Positions 11,901-22,685 of a stretch of 64,000 nucleotides of DNA are shown piece after piece. Location of the stretch: assembly GCF_014633365.1 (NCBI RefSeq), contig NC_068347.1, positions 17,134,433-17,198,432 on the forward strand. The letters are read 5' to 3'. The translations under genes were made by a program, and so were the position numbers. A model generated the notes under the pieces. The model was not told the origin of the DNA. It worked only from the letters and a program-made list of their open reading frames with translations, and did not search any database. The DNA is from Diospyros lotus (Eukaryota > Streptophyta > Magnoliopsida > Ericales > Ebenaceae). The stretch's first letter is position 1. Each line of letters begins with the position of its first letter.

Positions 11901-13981
11901 GGCAAAATCGATCCATCTCACCCCAATTTCTTGGTACCTATACCATCCTTGAAACCAGGAGTCAGCCGTATCATTAAGATAGGCTGTGGCCAATGTAATT
12001 CGCTGAGTTTTCGCCACATTATAATACTGGAAGAAACATTCACACCGACGCACCCACCATCTTGGCCTTGTCCCATCAAATAATGGTATCTCCAGCCTTG
12101 GCATTGGCGTGTGAGTACCAGGTTGTAATTGAAATTCCCTTACCTGAGGATCCATGTCCACTCCTTGCACCCCTTCCGACTCCGCTTCTCCTGTAGGTCT
12201 CAGGAGTATTCTAGATCCGTTCGAATTTGGACCAGCTCCAGATCGCGGGAGAAATTCCGTTGGCAAACGGAATTGTGGTAGGGATGATAGCATATTAAAC
12301 ATGCTATTGATCCTTTGACCAAATTGATCCATCGTTTCTCTATGCCTTTCCAGCTCGCGGTGCATGTCCTCGCAAGAAGTTGCCAGTTCCTCTCGCATTC
12401 CTTCTCGCATTGCAGCCACATCTTCCCTGCTATGGGTGATAGCCTCATGTGTCTACGTAATTCCGAACTCCAGTGCTTCCATTCTTGTTTCCATTTGTTT
12501 GAGTCTCGTTCCTTCCGCCATCGTCTACTTCGCACTTTCTTCCAAAACACTGCCGAGGCCGCTAGCTCTGATACCAATTGTCAAGTCTCGAGTACGAGGC
12601 TTGGGCAATTCTGGAAGAATCGGGAATTTGAGAAAGAGAGGAGAGGGAGAATTTGAATTAAGAAGAGGGAGAGAAACAGAGAGAGAAATTAGAGAGGGAA
12701 AGATCCGAATGTATTCATTCATAGGTCCCATCATCACATACAATGCCCATTTATAGGCTCGCCCAACTAGTTGTTATCACAACTGATTCCTGCAAGTGGC
12801 CTAGGCGGAACCGCTCGCACATGCAATCTGTTATAGCCATTCTGTTATTACTACTTATAGCTATGCATCTCTAGTTATTACACATAAGCCACTAGGCTTG
12901 TGACAGATCCTTTTGTGTCATTCCTCCAGCAATTTAAAATTGTTTGCTACTTCATCATGTTGATTGTTTTCCTTCTGTCCTTTGCCTAATTTTGTTGTTA
13001 AAATTACCCTCTAATGGTCACATCAATTCAGGTGATGTCCCACGTGTTGATGGACAATTGGCTGTAGCAAGAGCATTTGGTGATAAAAGCTTGAAAGAGC
13101 ACCTCAGTTCAGAGCCAGATGTGTCCATGGAGACTGTAGATGATGATGCAGAGTTTGTTATCTTGGCAAGTGATGGCATATGGAAGGTAGGTTCTTGCTG
13201 ATCTTTGGTATCTTTGATTCGAAACATTTTTTTTCCCCCTGTTCACCGATGCCAACTATCTTTAATAGGGATGGAGAGATAAGAAGAGGATAAGGATTTA
13301 ATTTTTGAATTTGCAGAGGTAGCATTTATGTGTGTGATTATGAACTTAAAACATTATTGGCAATTTTTAAAGAAGGTCTGCAGAGTACATCTTGAAAAAA
13401 AATAAAAAAAGGTTTCTTCCGGTGCATGCCAGTCTTTGCTAGGTTTGGGGGAGAGTTGTTTTTTTACATGGAGTACATATAAAAATCACGTTACTGATAT
13501 GTAGATTGGAATATCCACATCTGAAGGTTAGGATCTTCAGCAATCTATTTCAAAATCTTCCTACTGCAAGTGAGAAAAAGAGGAAAGCTGTGAAACAGAA
13601 TTACTGAATTCTGAAATGTTGAATAGACTTTCCTATACTGAAGTAATCTGCAAGAGGTATTATATGCATGGGACTTGTGGAATGGTTCCTGTTGAGAAAC
13701 TCTAGTGGAGACAATTTTCTTCTCATACAACTTACATAATTGGCTAATAAAAAACTAAACAGTGCACTTACTGACCCTTCTATTCCCAAAATATTTTCTT
13801 TTATGTGGAATATATTCTGGACAGATTTAGTTTATGAAAACAGGTAATGTCGAATCAAGAGGCAGTGGACTGTATCAAGCACATAAAGGATGCTAAATCA
13901 GCTGCGAAGCACTTGACTGAAGCGGCAGTTGAAAGGAAGAGCAAAGATGACATTTCCTGTATAATTTTACGGCTCCAGTGA
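2958..13981 (+). CDS. Protein phosphatase 2C (PP2C), five exons, 283 aa
   Basis: A Mg/Mn-dependent serine/threonine phosphatase of the plant PP2C family, close to the short Arabidopsis PP2C proteins of about 280 residues. Coding exons are 2958-2990, 6401-6649, 6999-7275, 13032-13186 and 13844-13981; all introns are GT-AG and phases join cleanly to a TGA at 13979. The ATG at 2958 follows a CT-rich leader and opens an 11-codon first exon. Visible PP2C motifs in order are MEDF (residues 49-52), FAIFDGH (68-74), [10 protein letters not shown] (124-133), [10 protein letters not shown] (143-152), DHEP (165-168), [20 protein letters not shown] (179-198), RAFGDKSLK (200-208), LASDGIWK (231-238) and KDDISC (272-277). 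The metal-binding aspartates (D51, D72, D234, D274 by family alignment) are present. No signal peptide or membrane segment is seen, so it is probably cytosolic or nuclear. Introns 1 and 3 are enlarged to 3.4 and 5.8 kb by LTR elements. The substrate is unknown. Confidence 0.93.
3852..4239 (-). repeat. LTR (downstream copy) of the DA1-carrying element
   Basis: A 388-bp terminal repeat with TG...CA ends (TGTCAGG to CTTGACA). It is purine-rich on the + strand (GAGAAATGAGA-type repeats at 3900-4040), followed by the TATATAGGGC block and an ACACCCC-type repeat. It matches 5256-5700 throughout, with indels. Confidence 0.85.
4320..4950 (-). pseudogene. DA1/DAR family (UIM-LIM) gene fragment captured by the LTR element
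   Basis: Read on the minus strand, the fragment starts near 4945 with [11 protein letters not shown], which matches the end of a ubiquitin-interacting motif. It continues with YQPIPFPY and the LIM domain ([20 protein letters not shown], then VWHLECF and [13 protein letters not shown]). Next come the second zinc-binding block ([18 protein letters not shown]), [20 protein letters not shown] and DDGRKLCLE, ending near NECRSLYH at about 4385. This is the hallmark order of plant DA1 proteins, ubiquitin-dependent peptidases that limit organ size. The N-terminal UIMs and the C-terminal peptidase are missing. A 1-base deletion breaks the frame after NYPYH, and a TGA replaces the cysteine codon after KLCLE. 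No introns interrupt the run, which suggests capture from spliced RNA. Non-functional as protein. Confidence 0.85.
5050..5239 (-). pseudogene. Gag N-terminal fragment of the DA1-carrying element
   Basis: On the minus strand an ATG at 5239 begins [12 protein letters not shown], then a stop, then a coiled-coil-like stretch with [19 protein letters not shown]. The start resembles the gag opening of the gypsy element in intron 3 of the same gene ([17 protein letters not shown]), suggesting that the cargo element descends from a relative of it. A degenerate TTTGG...AGAG sequence just before the ATG may be the remains of a tRNA-Met primer site. Confidence 0.5.
5256..5700 (-). repeat. LTR (upstream, promoter-side copy) of the DA1-carrying element
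   Basis: Second LTR, about 445 bp; its inner edge is approximate (5253-5256) because the first bases have diverged. It ends CCCGACA next to the GAGTG duplication. On the minus strand the TATA-like TATATAAAGC lies near 5505. It is longer than the other LTR through extra repeats in the ACACCCC-type block. Confidence 0.8.
7544..7870 (-). repeat. 3' LTR of the intron-3 gypsy element
   Basis: 327 bp, TGTCAAGCC to GCTTGTGATA; the terminal CA has mutated to TA. A purine-rich stretch immediately inside (minus strand AAGGGGCCGGGA, near 7871-7885) is the likely polypurine tract. Confidence 0.92.
7870..11456 (-). pseudogene. pol of the intron-3 gypsy element (zinc knuckle, PR, RT, RH, IN)
   Basis: Minus-strand order: a [14 protein letters not shown] knuckle (about 11450), protease with IDSGNTHSF (about 11195), reverse transcriptase with [18 protein letters not shown] and FFDDILVYS (about 10150). 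Then RNase H with [21 protein letters not shown] and [11 protein letters not shown], and integrase with [20 protein letters not shown] and [11 protein letters not shown]. The tail has [19 protein letters not shown], like a chromovirus C-terminus. Frameshifts lie between the knuckle and protease and inside RT, and stops lie after the protease, in integrase and around 8489. Catalytic motifs survive but no continuous polyprotein does. Confidence 0.88.
11457..12521 (-). pseudogene. gag of the intron-3 gypsy element
   Basis: The start codon at 12521 gives [17 protein letters not shown] and an in-frame TAG follows at about codon 23. The frame then stays open to a second TAG at 11457. The retrotransposon gag core is recognisable around [28 protein letters not shown] and EYLEKFEEL. 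It encodes the capsid-like protein that packages element RNA. The reading frame is otherwise well kept. Confidence 0.85.
12565..12577 (-). promoter_or_regulatory. Primer binding site (initiator tRNA-Met type)
   Basis: Minus strand TTGGTATCAGAGC, one base inside the 5' LTR. It is complementary to the 3' end of plant initiator tRNA-Met and fixes the element's orientation. Confidence 0.9.
12579..12905 (-). repeat. 5' LTR of the intron-3 gypsy element
   Basis: 327 bp with TGTCAAG...GTGACA ends. On the minus strand it has a TATA-like CCTATAAATGGGC near 12745-12757, so transcription would run antisense to PP2C. Confidence 0.92.
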
Positions 13982-14269
13982 TCCTTCCTCTGCTTTCTTG
14001 TTTCTTTAATGTTAAGAAGGAAGAATTGTTTGGTTACCTGGGTTCCTGGGCTTTGTTTGATTGCCAGAGTTTTAGAATGGGACCATCTGCGGATGTTGTG
14101 TTCTCGTACGTTTAAGAGTTTAATGTTTGTCTGATCAGCATAGTAACTGTATATATTGGTTTGAATATGTGAATTGTGAATATGTGGGGCTTTAGAATCA
14201 AGCCTGCTGTTGATGTGCGATTGTATGACCTGACAATGGTGAGGTTTTCAAGTTATTTCTGGTCTGTGC

Positions 14270-14275
14270 AATAAA
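14270..14275 (+). terminator. Putative poly(A) signal of the PP2C gene
   Basis: AATAAA about 290 bp after the PP2C stop codon, in non-coding sequence (13982-14280) that reads as a typical plant 3' untranslated region. The cleavage site is not determined. Confidence 0.5.
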
Positions 14276-14280
14276 TCTCT

Positions 14281-15566
14281 TAGTTGTATCTGAGTTCCCG
14301 TGCAGATTTGTCATTGCAAAGTAAGGGGATAAAAGAGCATCCTTCGAGCAGGATACCCAGAACTAATGACTAAGATGTCATTACTTTTTGAGTGTGCGTT
14401 AAGCAAACTTATTATAGAAAACCGCATGCAGGTATATAATCCACTCATCTGTGCCACAACCGAAATAATTCATACATACTTGTTAAGTCACATCACACTT
14501 TAGACCAACAAAGATTAGCATTTGCATTCTTATTACAGTTGTATAAAGAAAAAAAGTGAAAAGGTATTAAAACAAGTAACTAGGATAGGAAGTTAGTGAG
14601 GTTGAATCAATAAGGGCTCGTTTCCTTATAATTTTATTTCAGTTTTTGTTTATAAAATGTTATAAACAAATTTTTTTTTTTTTTTTGTTTGCAAAATTTT
14701 AAAAATAGAAAAAGAACTAAAAATGAGGATGTGAGAAACTCCTTGAGGGTTGACATCAAAAAGAAGGAAGAAAACCCCTAAGAATATAACGTAAGTGATA
14801 AAATTTTAAAGTTTTCTTGAGAATGACGGAATCAACTTTTGATAGAGGTAGAAATATCCTAGTTAGTGGGGATTGACTGCGTGTTCGTTTAAGAGTGTAT
14901 AAGCTTGCGACTGCATCTGGATATCGAATTAGAAAGGAAAATCGATTTCTTTTAGAATTAAGTGGTTGAAATCTGAATACCTAAGTCATAAAAAATAAAA
15001 AATGCCAACTCCCCAAGGCTTTTTGACGTAAAGATTGGGGTGTATGTTTATGATCCCGAGAAGGGTTTCGGGGAAATTGTTCCTCCATGCATCATCACGT
15101 CCAAGACCAAGAGCAAGGAGTGCTTCAAGTAAAAGGTCTCTAAGAAAGAAAGAAGCCTCTAGCCACTTAGACTTTTCCACCATATCTAGAAAATGGTGGC
15201 TCTCCAACTTAGCCGCCAAAATGGTACCGAGTGACACAACAGTGAGGGAGTCACCTTCAAAGCAATGATCCTTAGCAACATCAGCCTTGGGACGTTGGCC
15301 TCAACCTCAACCTCGTCGAAGCACGCCCCGCTCTAGAAGGGAAATCAAGCCTCAAGCACATCAGAGCCTCCATATTGGGCAAGGGTTTGGAAGGCCCTAA
15401 GACTCAAACGACGCCCTCTTTGGCTTCTCTTTAAATCCTCGTGACTTGCTCCTTGATCATGAGATCATCTGCAAACTCATTGTCTAGCTAGCAGCAAAGG
15501 AGGATTCTCCACCTGGACCCTACTCCTTGGAGCCCTGACTAAAGGAACCTCAGGCTCCTGGGGCTC
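14281..15566. other. Intergenic, probably decayed element sequence
   Basis: No gene is supported. 14281-14990 is AT-rich with a poly-T tract near 14670. 14990-15566 is more GC-rich and reads like worn coding DNA on the minus strand (a stretch of about 80 codons from 15237 down), but I recognise no family and several stops interrupt it. It is probably part of the old element interrupted by the solo LTR at 15572. Confidence 0.3.
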
Positions 15567-15571
15567 ATCTC

Positions 15572-16874
15572 TGTTAGGATCGAAAAGGTTGAGTTATGTT
15601 TGATGATGATAAAATCTTAGGCAAAATTTTAATGAATTTAATGTTAAATTAATAATTGAGTAAAACCTTGTGTGCAATCAAGTACCATATTAACCTATTC
15701 AAGTAATTTTTTTTGGTAATCGAGTGAATGTGATTAGAAAAGTAAGTTTTAACAACTTTCAAAACATCACTCGAGTATTCAATTCTTGTAATTGAGTAGA
15801 TCAAGTAAAAAAAATGACGAGTTGAGTGACAAATAATCATACTCGATAATCTAAATGGATTAAACGAATAATGCTGGTAAAGTGTTAAGACTAATCAAGT
15901 ATCACATAAATATTCTAATGTTATATCAAGTATATATTTATTGTACTTGAGTAATGCACTGAAGAATACTAATAAAGTGATCAGAGTTATATTTGACTAA
16001 CTGAGATATTAGTAATCGAGTAAGAAATAAAGTTGAAATAGCTAGGCTATGTGCTTATATACTTAATTGACTAGAAGAAACCAATAATTGAGTATATCAT
16101 CTTTTCGGTCGAGTAATGAATTCTCTTACTTAGAGTAATATATTGATTATAAAATATCAAATCTTTGTTCTTTGATAATTGTTGTGTCATAGGCAAAAAC
16201 TCATTAAAAGATAAAAAAACTCGAAACATCTATTTGGGCTAAAAGGCATGTATTTTCCCATAATCTGTCGAGAGGAGGGTGTCTCGCACAAATATGCAAA
16301 CTAGATAACTTCGATATTCAAAAATTTCTTTAAATATTCCAAAAAAAATATAAGTAATTATTCATAAGGAATTCTAATTTTAAAAGGATTTTAGAATATT
16401 GGGATTAATATTATCCATAAGAATTTTAATCCTAAATGATTAAAAAATGTAAGAATCCTAATTCTAACGGATTTTAGAATACTAAGATATATGTTATCTG
16501 TAAGAATTCTAATTCTGAATTATTTAAGATTACTCCATATCCCTTTATAAATAAGCAGACATTCATTCTAAAAAATGTATGTCGTTAATACTGGTTTCAA
16601 TATAGTTTTTATAATTTTTAGTGTTTGAGTTAAGCATTAAAGTATTTGCATGGGGATCTTCGTGCCTTTTGATTGTTTCTTTTTTATATATTTAGGCGGT
16701 ATGACGACGATGTTCTCAATCAAATAATTTTTTTTTTTTTGTATTTTGACAACAACAATTGATGTTGCCTGTGCAAAATGCTCAAAAAACCTAAAAATAT
16801 TACAATTACGACAATGTGACAAGATTATAAATTCGAGAGACTGCAAATCAATTATATATTATTGTGTACTTACA
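15572..16874 (+). mobile_element. Solo LTR (1.3 kb) with TSD ATCTC
   Basis: Starts TGTTAGG and ends CTTACA, flanked by ATCTC at 15567-15571 and 16875-16879. A TATAAATA box lies at 16546-16553 on the + strand, which gives the orientation. There is no internal domain or second LTR nearby, so this is a solo LTR left by recombination. Its U3 part (15650-16115) is filled with about 14 copies of a short TYGAGTA / ATCAAGTA motif. Confidence 0.85.
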
Positions 16875-16879
16875 ATCTC

Positions 16880-17878
16880 ACTCATGCTCTCCTTGTTCAT
16901 TTAATGTTTTTGCCTTTTTACTTTTTGATGATGCAGAAGTTGATCACCTTCTTCTGCCTCAATTCGAGTACCTGCAAAAGATGAAGTCAGGGACTTGCTC
17001 CCCCGTGATCATTCCAACGATCAAGTCAGTTCACCGATTTGATTGCAAGTTTTCAGTATGCAATAGGGAATTTAGGAAAAAGAGAGAGAATGATCCTTTA
17101 CCCGTCCTTGTTACCTTTTTTTTTTATCCTTTTGCCAAGATAAGGATTCCCTTTTGAATCGCCGGGATCCCCATCCCGTCCCTTGCGGAGCTATGATCTT
17201 ACCGATATGGATATGATAATCGTTTCCGAGGGATTCAGGATAGTCCCTATCTCCATGACCCTCGGAGCAATGATTGATGTCGAGGAATCTGGAGAATCTT
17301 CACTGAGCAACAGGTTGGTATGTTGAGACGTATATTCCACGTGTCCTTTCTGGGCTTAAGTAGGATGACGTCAATGGAGTGGCTCCCTAGCGAGCACGTG
17401 TTACTGCTATCGTTAGCTGTATTCTCGGGATATTGGAGTAATTATGAACCCGAGGGCATTTTCCCTCATCACTTGCCTCCCCACTCTTTGAGCCATCTAG
17501 TTTGAATGGCTCAAGGAGTGTCAAAATCTCTGAAGGTTTCAAGCGCCTTTTTATGAGGGTTGAGATCCATTGGATCCAAGGAGCTAAGGAGTTTCTTTTT
17601 CTTGTATAGGTATATATAGTGTGGTTACCAATTTTTTTCGATGTCGATATTCGTTTCCTAGACGCTGTCCAAACCTTTCACTTCTCAAGCCGCGCAATCT
17701 CTAGGTAATTAATGCTCATCATTACTTGCCCCTCTGTCCTCTACCTTTAAGGCTTTAATAGGCCACTATCGCCCTTTTGTTCACTTCTTCTTCCGATTCT
17801 TTTTATGCCTAGCCTATTGTCGTGTTAGCGTGCATTCCCTTCCTGCCTCTTCCTTGCTCTCTCTCTTAACTTTCTTTT
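16880..17878 (+). other. Leader/LTR-like region upstream of the PF04195-like gag
   Basis: No gene is visible. The position directly before a gypsy-type gag start, and the TATATATAGTG sequence near 17610, suggest that this is the LTR and leader of that old element. LTR borders could not be fixed because the partner LTR is outside the window or lost. Confidence 0.35.
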
Positions 17879-20800
17879 ATGGCGATTACCGGATTTGGAA
17901 GACTTAACTCGGCTAGCACAGAACTTGTTAAGTGGGAAAACCACCTTGTCTCTTCCATTCCTTGCCAATGGATGAGCGAGTCAGAGTGTTAGCAGTTTAG
18001 GGAAAAATATAAGATTCCCGAAGAATGGGAGGTTGATTTCAACACCCATTTACGGGCATGTCACCTCGTCGTCGGTCGCCTTTGAATTTAAAAGTGCGCT
18101 TTCAATAGAGGCTTTCGCCTGCCCCCCCGAGGGAGGGTTATGTCCCTGCTCTGACACCACACACCAGCCCAGCTGTCTCCCTTCGGATAGAGGTATTTGA
18201 TGGGTTTCATCGTCATCTATAGTTTTGGTCGAGTGAAGCCCTCGGGAGAGCTTTTTGATTACTTATTCACTACCAACCGCGATCCGGGAGGTTGGATTTC
18301 TATCTCGCCAAGGGTTATGAAGGAAAGCTGCCTCCTTGTGTCCAAGGAGCGTACGGATCCTGAGATCACGACCACATCACTCATGTTCTCTAGGGGGTCC
18401 AAAGATTCAGATGATTGGAAAGAACACTTCATCTTTGTCTGCCCCAAAACATCCAACTCCGCATAAGAGATTTAGTCCATGTGCAATGGATGGACGTTGG
18501 ATACCAAACGCAGACGTCTGAGCATCGAGGCCATCAAAGAGTCATCCAGTAAGATTATGGGTATCAGTTGGGACTAGAAAGAGGAATAGCTTTCCAATCC
18601 AACACTTAGCAATGTGGGCTTAGACGGTGTGACCTGTAAGTGTTAGGCCCCATCTTTCTTCCTTACTTCCTCCCTCCTTTCATCTTTATTAGACATTGAT
18701 TTCCCTTATTTTTCTTGCACAGTTGAAAATCTCTAGGAGATAACCTATTCTCCCATCACCGAGGGGATGATCTTAGATTTTCCTGAGAGCCAAGGAGCTT
18801 CTGCCCCGGCCATGTCGAAGAAGGTTACTAAGAAGGCTCCCAAGACCTCTTAAGGTAAAGGACTCCTCGTCTCGTCCGAGAAGGCTTCGAAGGCCTCTCA
18901 GAGTAAAGGACTTTCCGCTCCTTCAAGATCGAAGATGATGGCTATGGAAGACCCTAGGACTTTCCAGAAGGCCCCAATGGGCCGTGGTGAAGCTTGCCCA
19001 AAGTGTCCCTCTTCCAAGTCCCGGGTGTTAGTGTAAGTGCTCTAGACCCAATCAGATTGGGCATGTTGTACACTGACAATTGCAATCATATTTATTATTG
19101 AATAAGGAGCTATTCAATTCCACAAGAAGTCATTCTATTAGTTTCTTGTTATTATTGTAATGACCTGATGAAACTAGATAGGAATCCATATGATGTATAC
19201 TGTGATTAATCTATAGAGATGTGAGATGATGCATCACAGTTTCAAGACATCATTAAATGTCCCAAGTCGTAGCAATGTCAAGAATGGACATTGACAATTG
19301 CGGTAAGACTTGTATGTGCTATGTTTTTGCTATGTGATAGCAATGGGGGTCTCACACCCATAGGCATGAGGATGCCTAGACAAGTACATAGGTTACCAAT
19401 GTTGGAGAACGTATCATTGGACATGACTCACCGTGAGAATCCATTTTGGTTATATGTTGATGGTATTCTTATACGAGATGGGTGTAACTAATCCTTGGAC
19501 CTGAGGTTGTCACGGTCATCTCATAAGAAGACCGGTATGCTTTGACATCGTTTCGATGGGCCTAGACAAAGGTTCCACATGGGTGATCGTTGGGCATATC
19601 GTGAGGCTTATAGAGATGGGTGTATAACCAAGATGAGACTCGTCTATCCCTTGATAGAGGATGATGTATTTAAGGCGCATTCGGTGAATATTCACTTTAA
19701 ATCCATGGTCATGGTGAAAGAGATCAATAACAAATTATTGATTCACTTTCTATTAAGTGAAGATATCCAGATGAAAGAAGAAAAACTTATGTGATCGTAA
19801 TCAAGCAACACATCGCCATACTTGAGATCACATAAGATACATTGATGAGAGGATCGTATTACACGGCAACCATGCTCGTGAAAGGTTATTTGCAGATTAT
19901 GAATCCTTCTGAATAATTGGGTAGGCATGACGTCTTGCTAGAGGCCAATTTTGTCATATGTGTTCGTACCGACACATTGCCAACATATTCGGAAGCCTAA
20001 TGAGTCATACACAATAGGCACAATCCTTGGCTTAAACCAGGAGAGCAAACGTATGGTTAAGTGGGACACTTCAGCAAGAAATTGTGCCGTAGTAGGTTCT
20101 CACAGAAAAAGAACAAAGAGACATAATGACGTCGATTTGACAAGGGGTCGTTATAAAGGAAAAGGTTTCCTAAAATGAAAATTGATTAAATTAGGAAGGA
20201 GTTTATAATTTAATCATTTTCTATTTGTTGGAGTGGCAAATAGGAAATAAAATATATTTGGGCTTAAATTAATATTTGGACTAAATAAAGTATTTTGGCT
20301 AAATATTAAATTAAATATTATATTTGAACTAAATTAGATTTGGGCCAAATATTAAATATTATATTTGGGCTAAATTAGATTTAGACCAAATATTAAATAA
20401 TAAATATTTGGGGTTGAATTAGATTTGGGCTAAATATTTTATAAATGAATTTGGGCCACTTAATTATATTTCTAATTGGACTAAGATAAGCTCACTTTAG
20501 ATTCTAATTGAACTATGATTAATGGACTAGCCCAATCCATTAGGGTTTAAGAAACCCTAGAAGGCTTCTCTATAACTACCCTTTTATGGGTTGCCCAAAT
20601 AGAGAAATTAATGGTTGTGTAGTTTTTTAAGAGTTGAAAAACGAATACCGTTCACTCTTTCCCGTTTCTTTTTGGCATCGATTTGAAACGTGGGCGTTCT
20701 TTTCCGTCCATACACAAGCCCCAAAAAGGAGAAGGAGCCAGCACTCCTATTCCGCTCTCCTTGCCAACGGACGCGTGCTGGGTATCACGAGTTAGAGACC

Positions 20801-21535
20801 GGACTCCTGGACGACTCGAATCCACGAATGACTCGAAAATCTAAAGGTTAGATTTATTTTATTTGTATGTGAATGATTTAATTTCGATGTTGATCCAATC
20901 GTCGGGATCAGGGTAAGGTTTAAAAATTTTGAACTATGCTTCTTGCCCCATAGCGATCTTACTTTATTTTCACCGGGCTTCGAAGAATAGAAGGGACTCC
21001 CAACTTACTCAGCAACCGATCGCAGCACTTACTTCATCTCAAGACCTGTCCGAAAGTGATAATGAAATCATCACCCAGGCGCTTGAAGTGGCTAGAACGG
21101 AGGCTCCAAGGAGTCAACCTTCTGCAGGTATGGGGCTAACCTTAGTACACCGCACTGTTCCAATTCCCCCTATCTTTAGGCGCATACTAATGTCCCTATC
21201 ACCAGAAGACCACCCAAAATTAACAAGGAGAGCTTCATTGGAGGAGACCTCGGTGGTATCTCCCAAGGAAATTCTGGCTCGGAGAGCGAAGCGCCGAAGA
21301 GTTGAAAGTGCCTCCACCCCCTCTCCGGCTGAGATAAGTAAAGACCCCAAGGTGACTAAAGCTTCCCATAACATTTTGGAGACTTCAACTATATCTCCAC
21401 CTTCTGCTACCGAGCTTGGCGCAGACCTTTCACACCTAGCTAATGATCTATTACAGGGTTCGATTGTTTTACTAGTCATTAAACTAGATGCAATACAGTT
21501 GTCTTATATGTCGGTGCCAGAGATTTATCGTTGCT
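17879..21535 (+). pseudogene. Decayed gag of a gypsy-type element (PF04195-like domain), split by a solo LTR
   Basis: The ATG at 17879 opens MAITGFGRLNS. The region around 18120-18460 carries the features of the plant 'putative gypsy-type transposon' domain: a PAQLSP-like block, MGFIVIYSF, then VKPSGELFDYLFTTNRDPGG, WISISPR and DWKEHFIFV. Frameshifts and stops separate the blocks. The spacer that follows is Lys/Ser/Pro-rich (about 18800-19025). The frame continues after the inserted solo LTR at 20978 with ASKNRRDSQLTQQ and runs to about 21530. Removing the inserted LTR and one CCGGG copy joins the two halves in one frame. The sequence appears to resume at 62278 beyond the nested complex. Confidence 0.65.
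19026..20972 (+). mobile_element. Solo LTR I1 (1.95 kb) with TSD CCGGG
   Basis: Ends are TGTTAGTG and TTTTCA, flanked by CCGGG at 19021-19025 and 20973-20977. A sister copy with the same ends is at 33967-35760. It has no reverse transcriptase or primer site. An internal stretch (20240-20460) repeats a TTTGGGCTAAATTAGA-type unit. It sits in the gag of the older gypsy element. Confidence 0.88.
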
Positions 21536-21779
21536 AAGAACCATTCGGTTACCAGGTGGTGATTGGTTTAGAAGGTTGGTGTGTGTTACACTTTGGTATG
21601 ATTGGTTTGGAAGGTTATAATATTTTTAAGTGTTGTGAAAGGTGAAAAATTAAGGGAAATCCATGTGTGTTGAATCTTCAAAGTAAAAGGAAATGGAATT
21701 GGGAAGGAAGTCAAATGTAAAGGTTGTGGAAAAGTCAAAATTGGGCCTGGAGATTTGAGGAGAAATGGGGTTTCCGGTT

Positions 21780-21801
21780 GTGTGTGTGTGTGTGTGTGTG
21801 T
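21780..21801. repeat. (TG)n microsatellite
   Basis: About 11 TG units inside LTR G. Confidence 0.9.
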
Positions 21802-22454
21802 ATGTAAAAATAAGAAATTTCTATTTAATAAAATGGGAGTGGCAACCTTGTAAATTCTTGCAAGTGCAAGGGCAAACTGGAAAGAAGGAGAAGTATATAT
21901 AAGAAGCCTTGTTTGATTCTTCTACAATGATCTTCCTTCTTCTCCTCTTATTCCATCGACTCTTCTACTTCATCTCCTTCTTGTTGAAGCCAAAGAGGAG
22001 ATCGGTTGTTAAAGTAGAGGGTTATTTGCCGATTTCAAAATCTTGGTTCGTGGCTTGCCTTCTCCTTCTGATTCAACTATCAACTAAGGCAAGTTCCTAC
22101 TCTATCTCTTCTTCATGACAAGTTCTCTTTTGGATTCTTGTTGATGCATGCCTTGATTCTCTTCTTCCTTCAAGAATCCTGAGCCATTGGTTTGCAAGTA
22201 GAAATTACATAAAACCCTTCTTTGGAAGGGGGTTTGTATAAACTTAGTTGGTTGTAGCTCATGTTGTTTTTCTTGTATTTTTGATAAACAGTGCCTATCA
22301 TCTGAACAAGGACTTTACTCACCAAGTATTTCTAAAAGGAATGGCATGTTTGATGCTAGGGTGTAGTTGCATGCAAGAGTTTGGTGTTGCTTGCATGAGT
22401 TTTTGGTCTTTCATGAGTTATTTTATGAGTTGGAGAGGCTATCTTTAGACTAAT

Positions 22455-22685
22455 TGGGGTTGATCGGTCGACAGACGGCAAAATGATATTTTGTTAGTTG
22501 ACAGATGCAAGGCATGTGTTGACAGAATGGGTTTTGGCTTGTTGTTAGTTGATAGATGCCTTGCATCTATCAACAAATTGGTGTTTTCGAAGGGTAATCG
22601 ATCAATAGATGGATTGAATCTGTCGACAGTTTGTGGCCCAACCCCTATAGTCGACATCTCTCTTCCATCTGTCGATAGTTTGTTC
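22455..22685. repeat. Cluster of YGACAGATG-type motifs with a perfect hairpin
   Basis: At least six variants of T(T/C)GACAGATG, in both orientations, within 230 bp of LTR G. At 22548-22574 GTTGATAGATGC and its exact complement GCATCTATCAAC flank a 3-base loop. Confidence 0.7.

Larger units (their letters stand above)
7544..12905 (-). mobile_element. Ty3/gypsy LTR retrotransposon in PP2C intron 3, antisense to the gene
   Basis: A full-structure element of 5362 bp with 327-bp LTRs at 7544-7870 and 12579-12905 and the target duplication GATCC (7539-7543 and 12906-12910). The minus-strand order is LTR, primer site, gag, zinc knuckle, protease, reverse transcriptase, RNase H, integrase and a C-terminal chromodomain-like tail, the Ty3/gypsy order. 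The LTRs differ at about 8 of 327 positions (about 2.4% by eye), so the insertion is fairly recent. The coding region already holds several stops and frameshifts, so this copy is not autonomous. It splits an intron that would otherwise be about 0.4 kb. Confidence 0.95.

Noticed and set aside
15035..15268. Possible host gene of about 80 codons (both strands open)
   Set aside because: No recognisable family, no splice structure, flanked by stops; more likely decayed element sequence.
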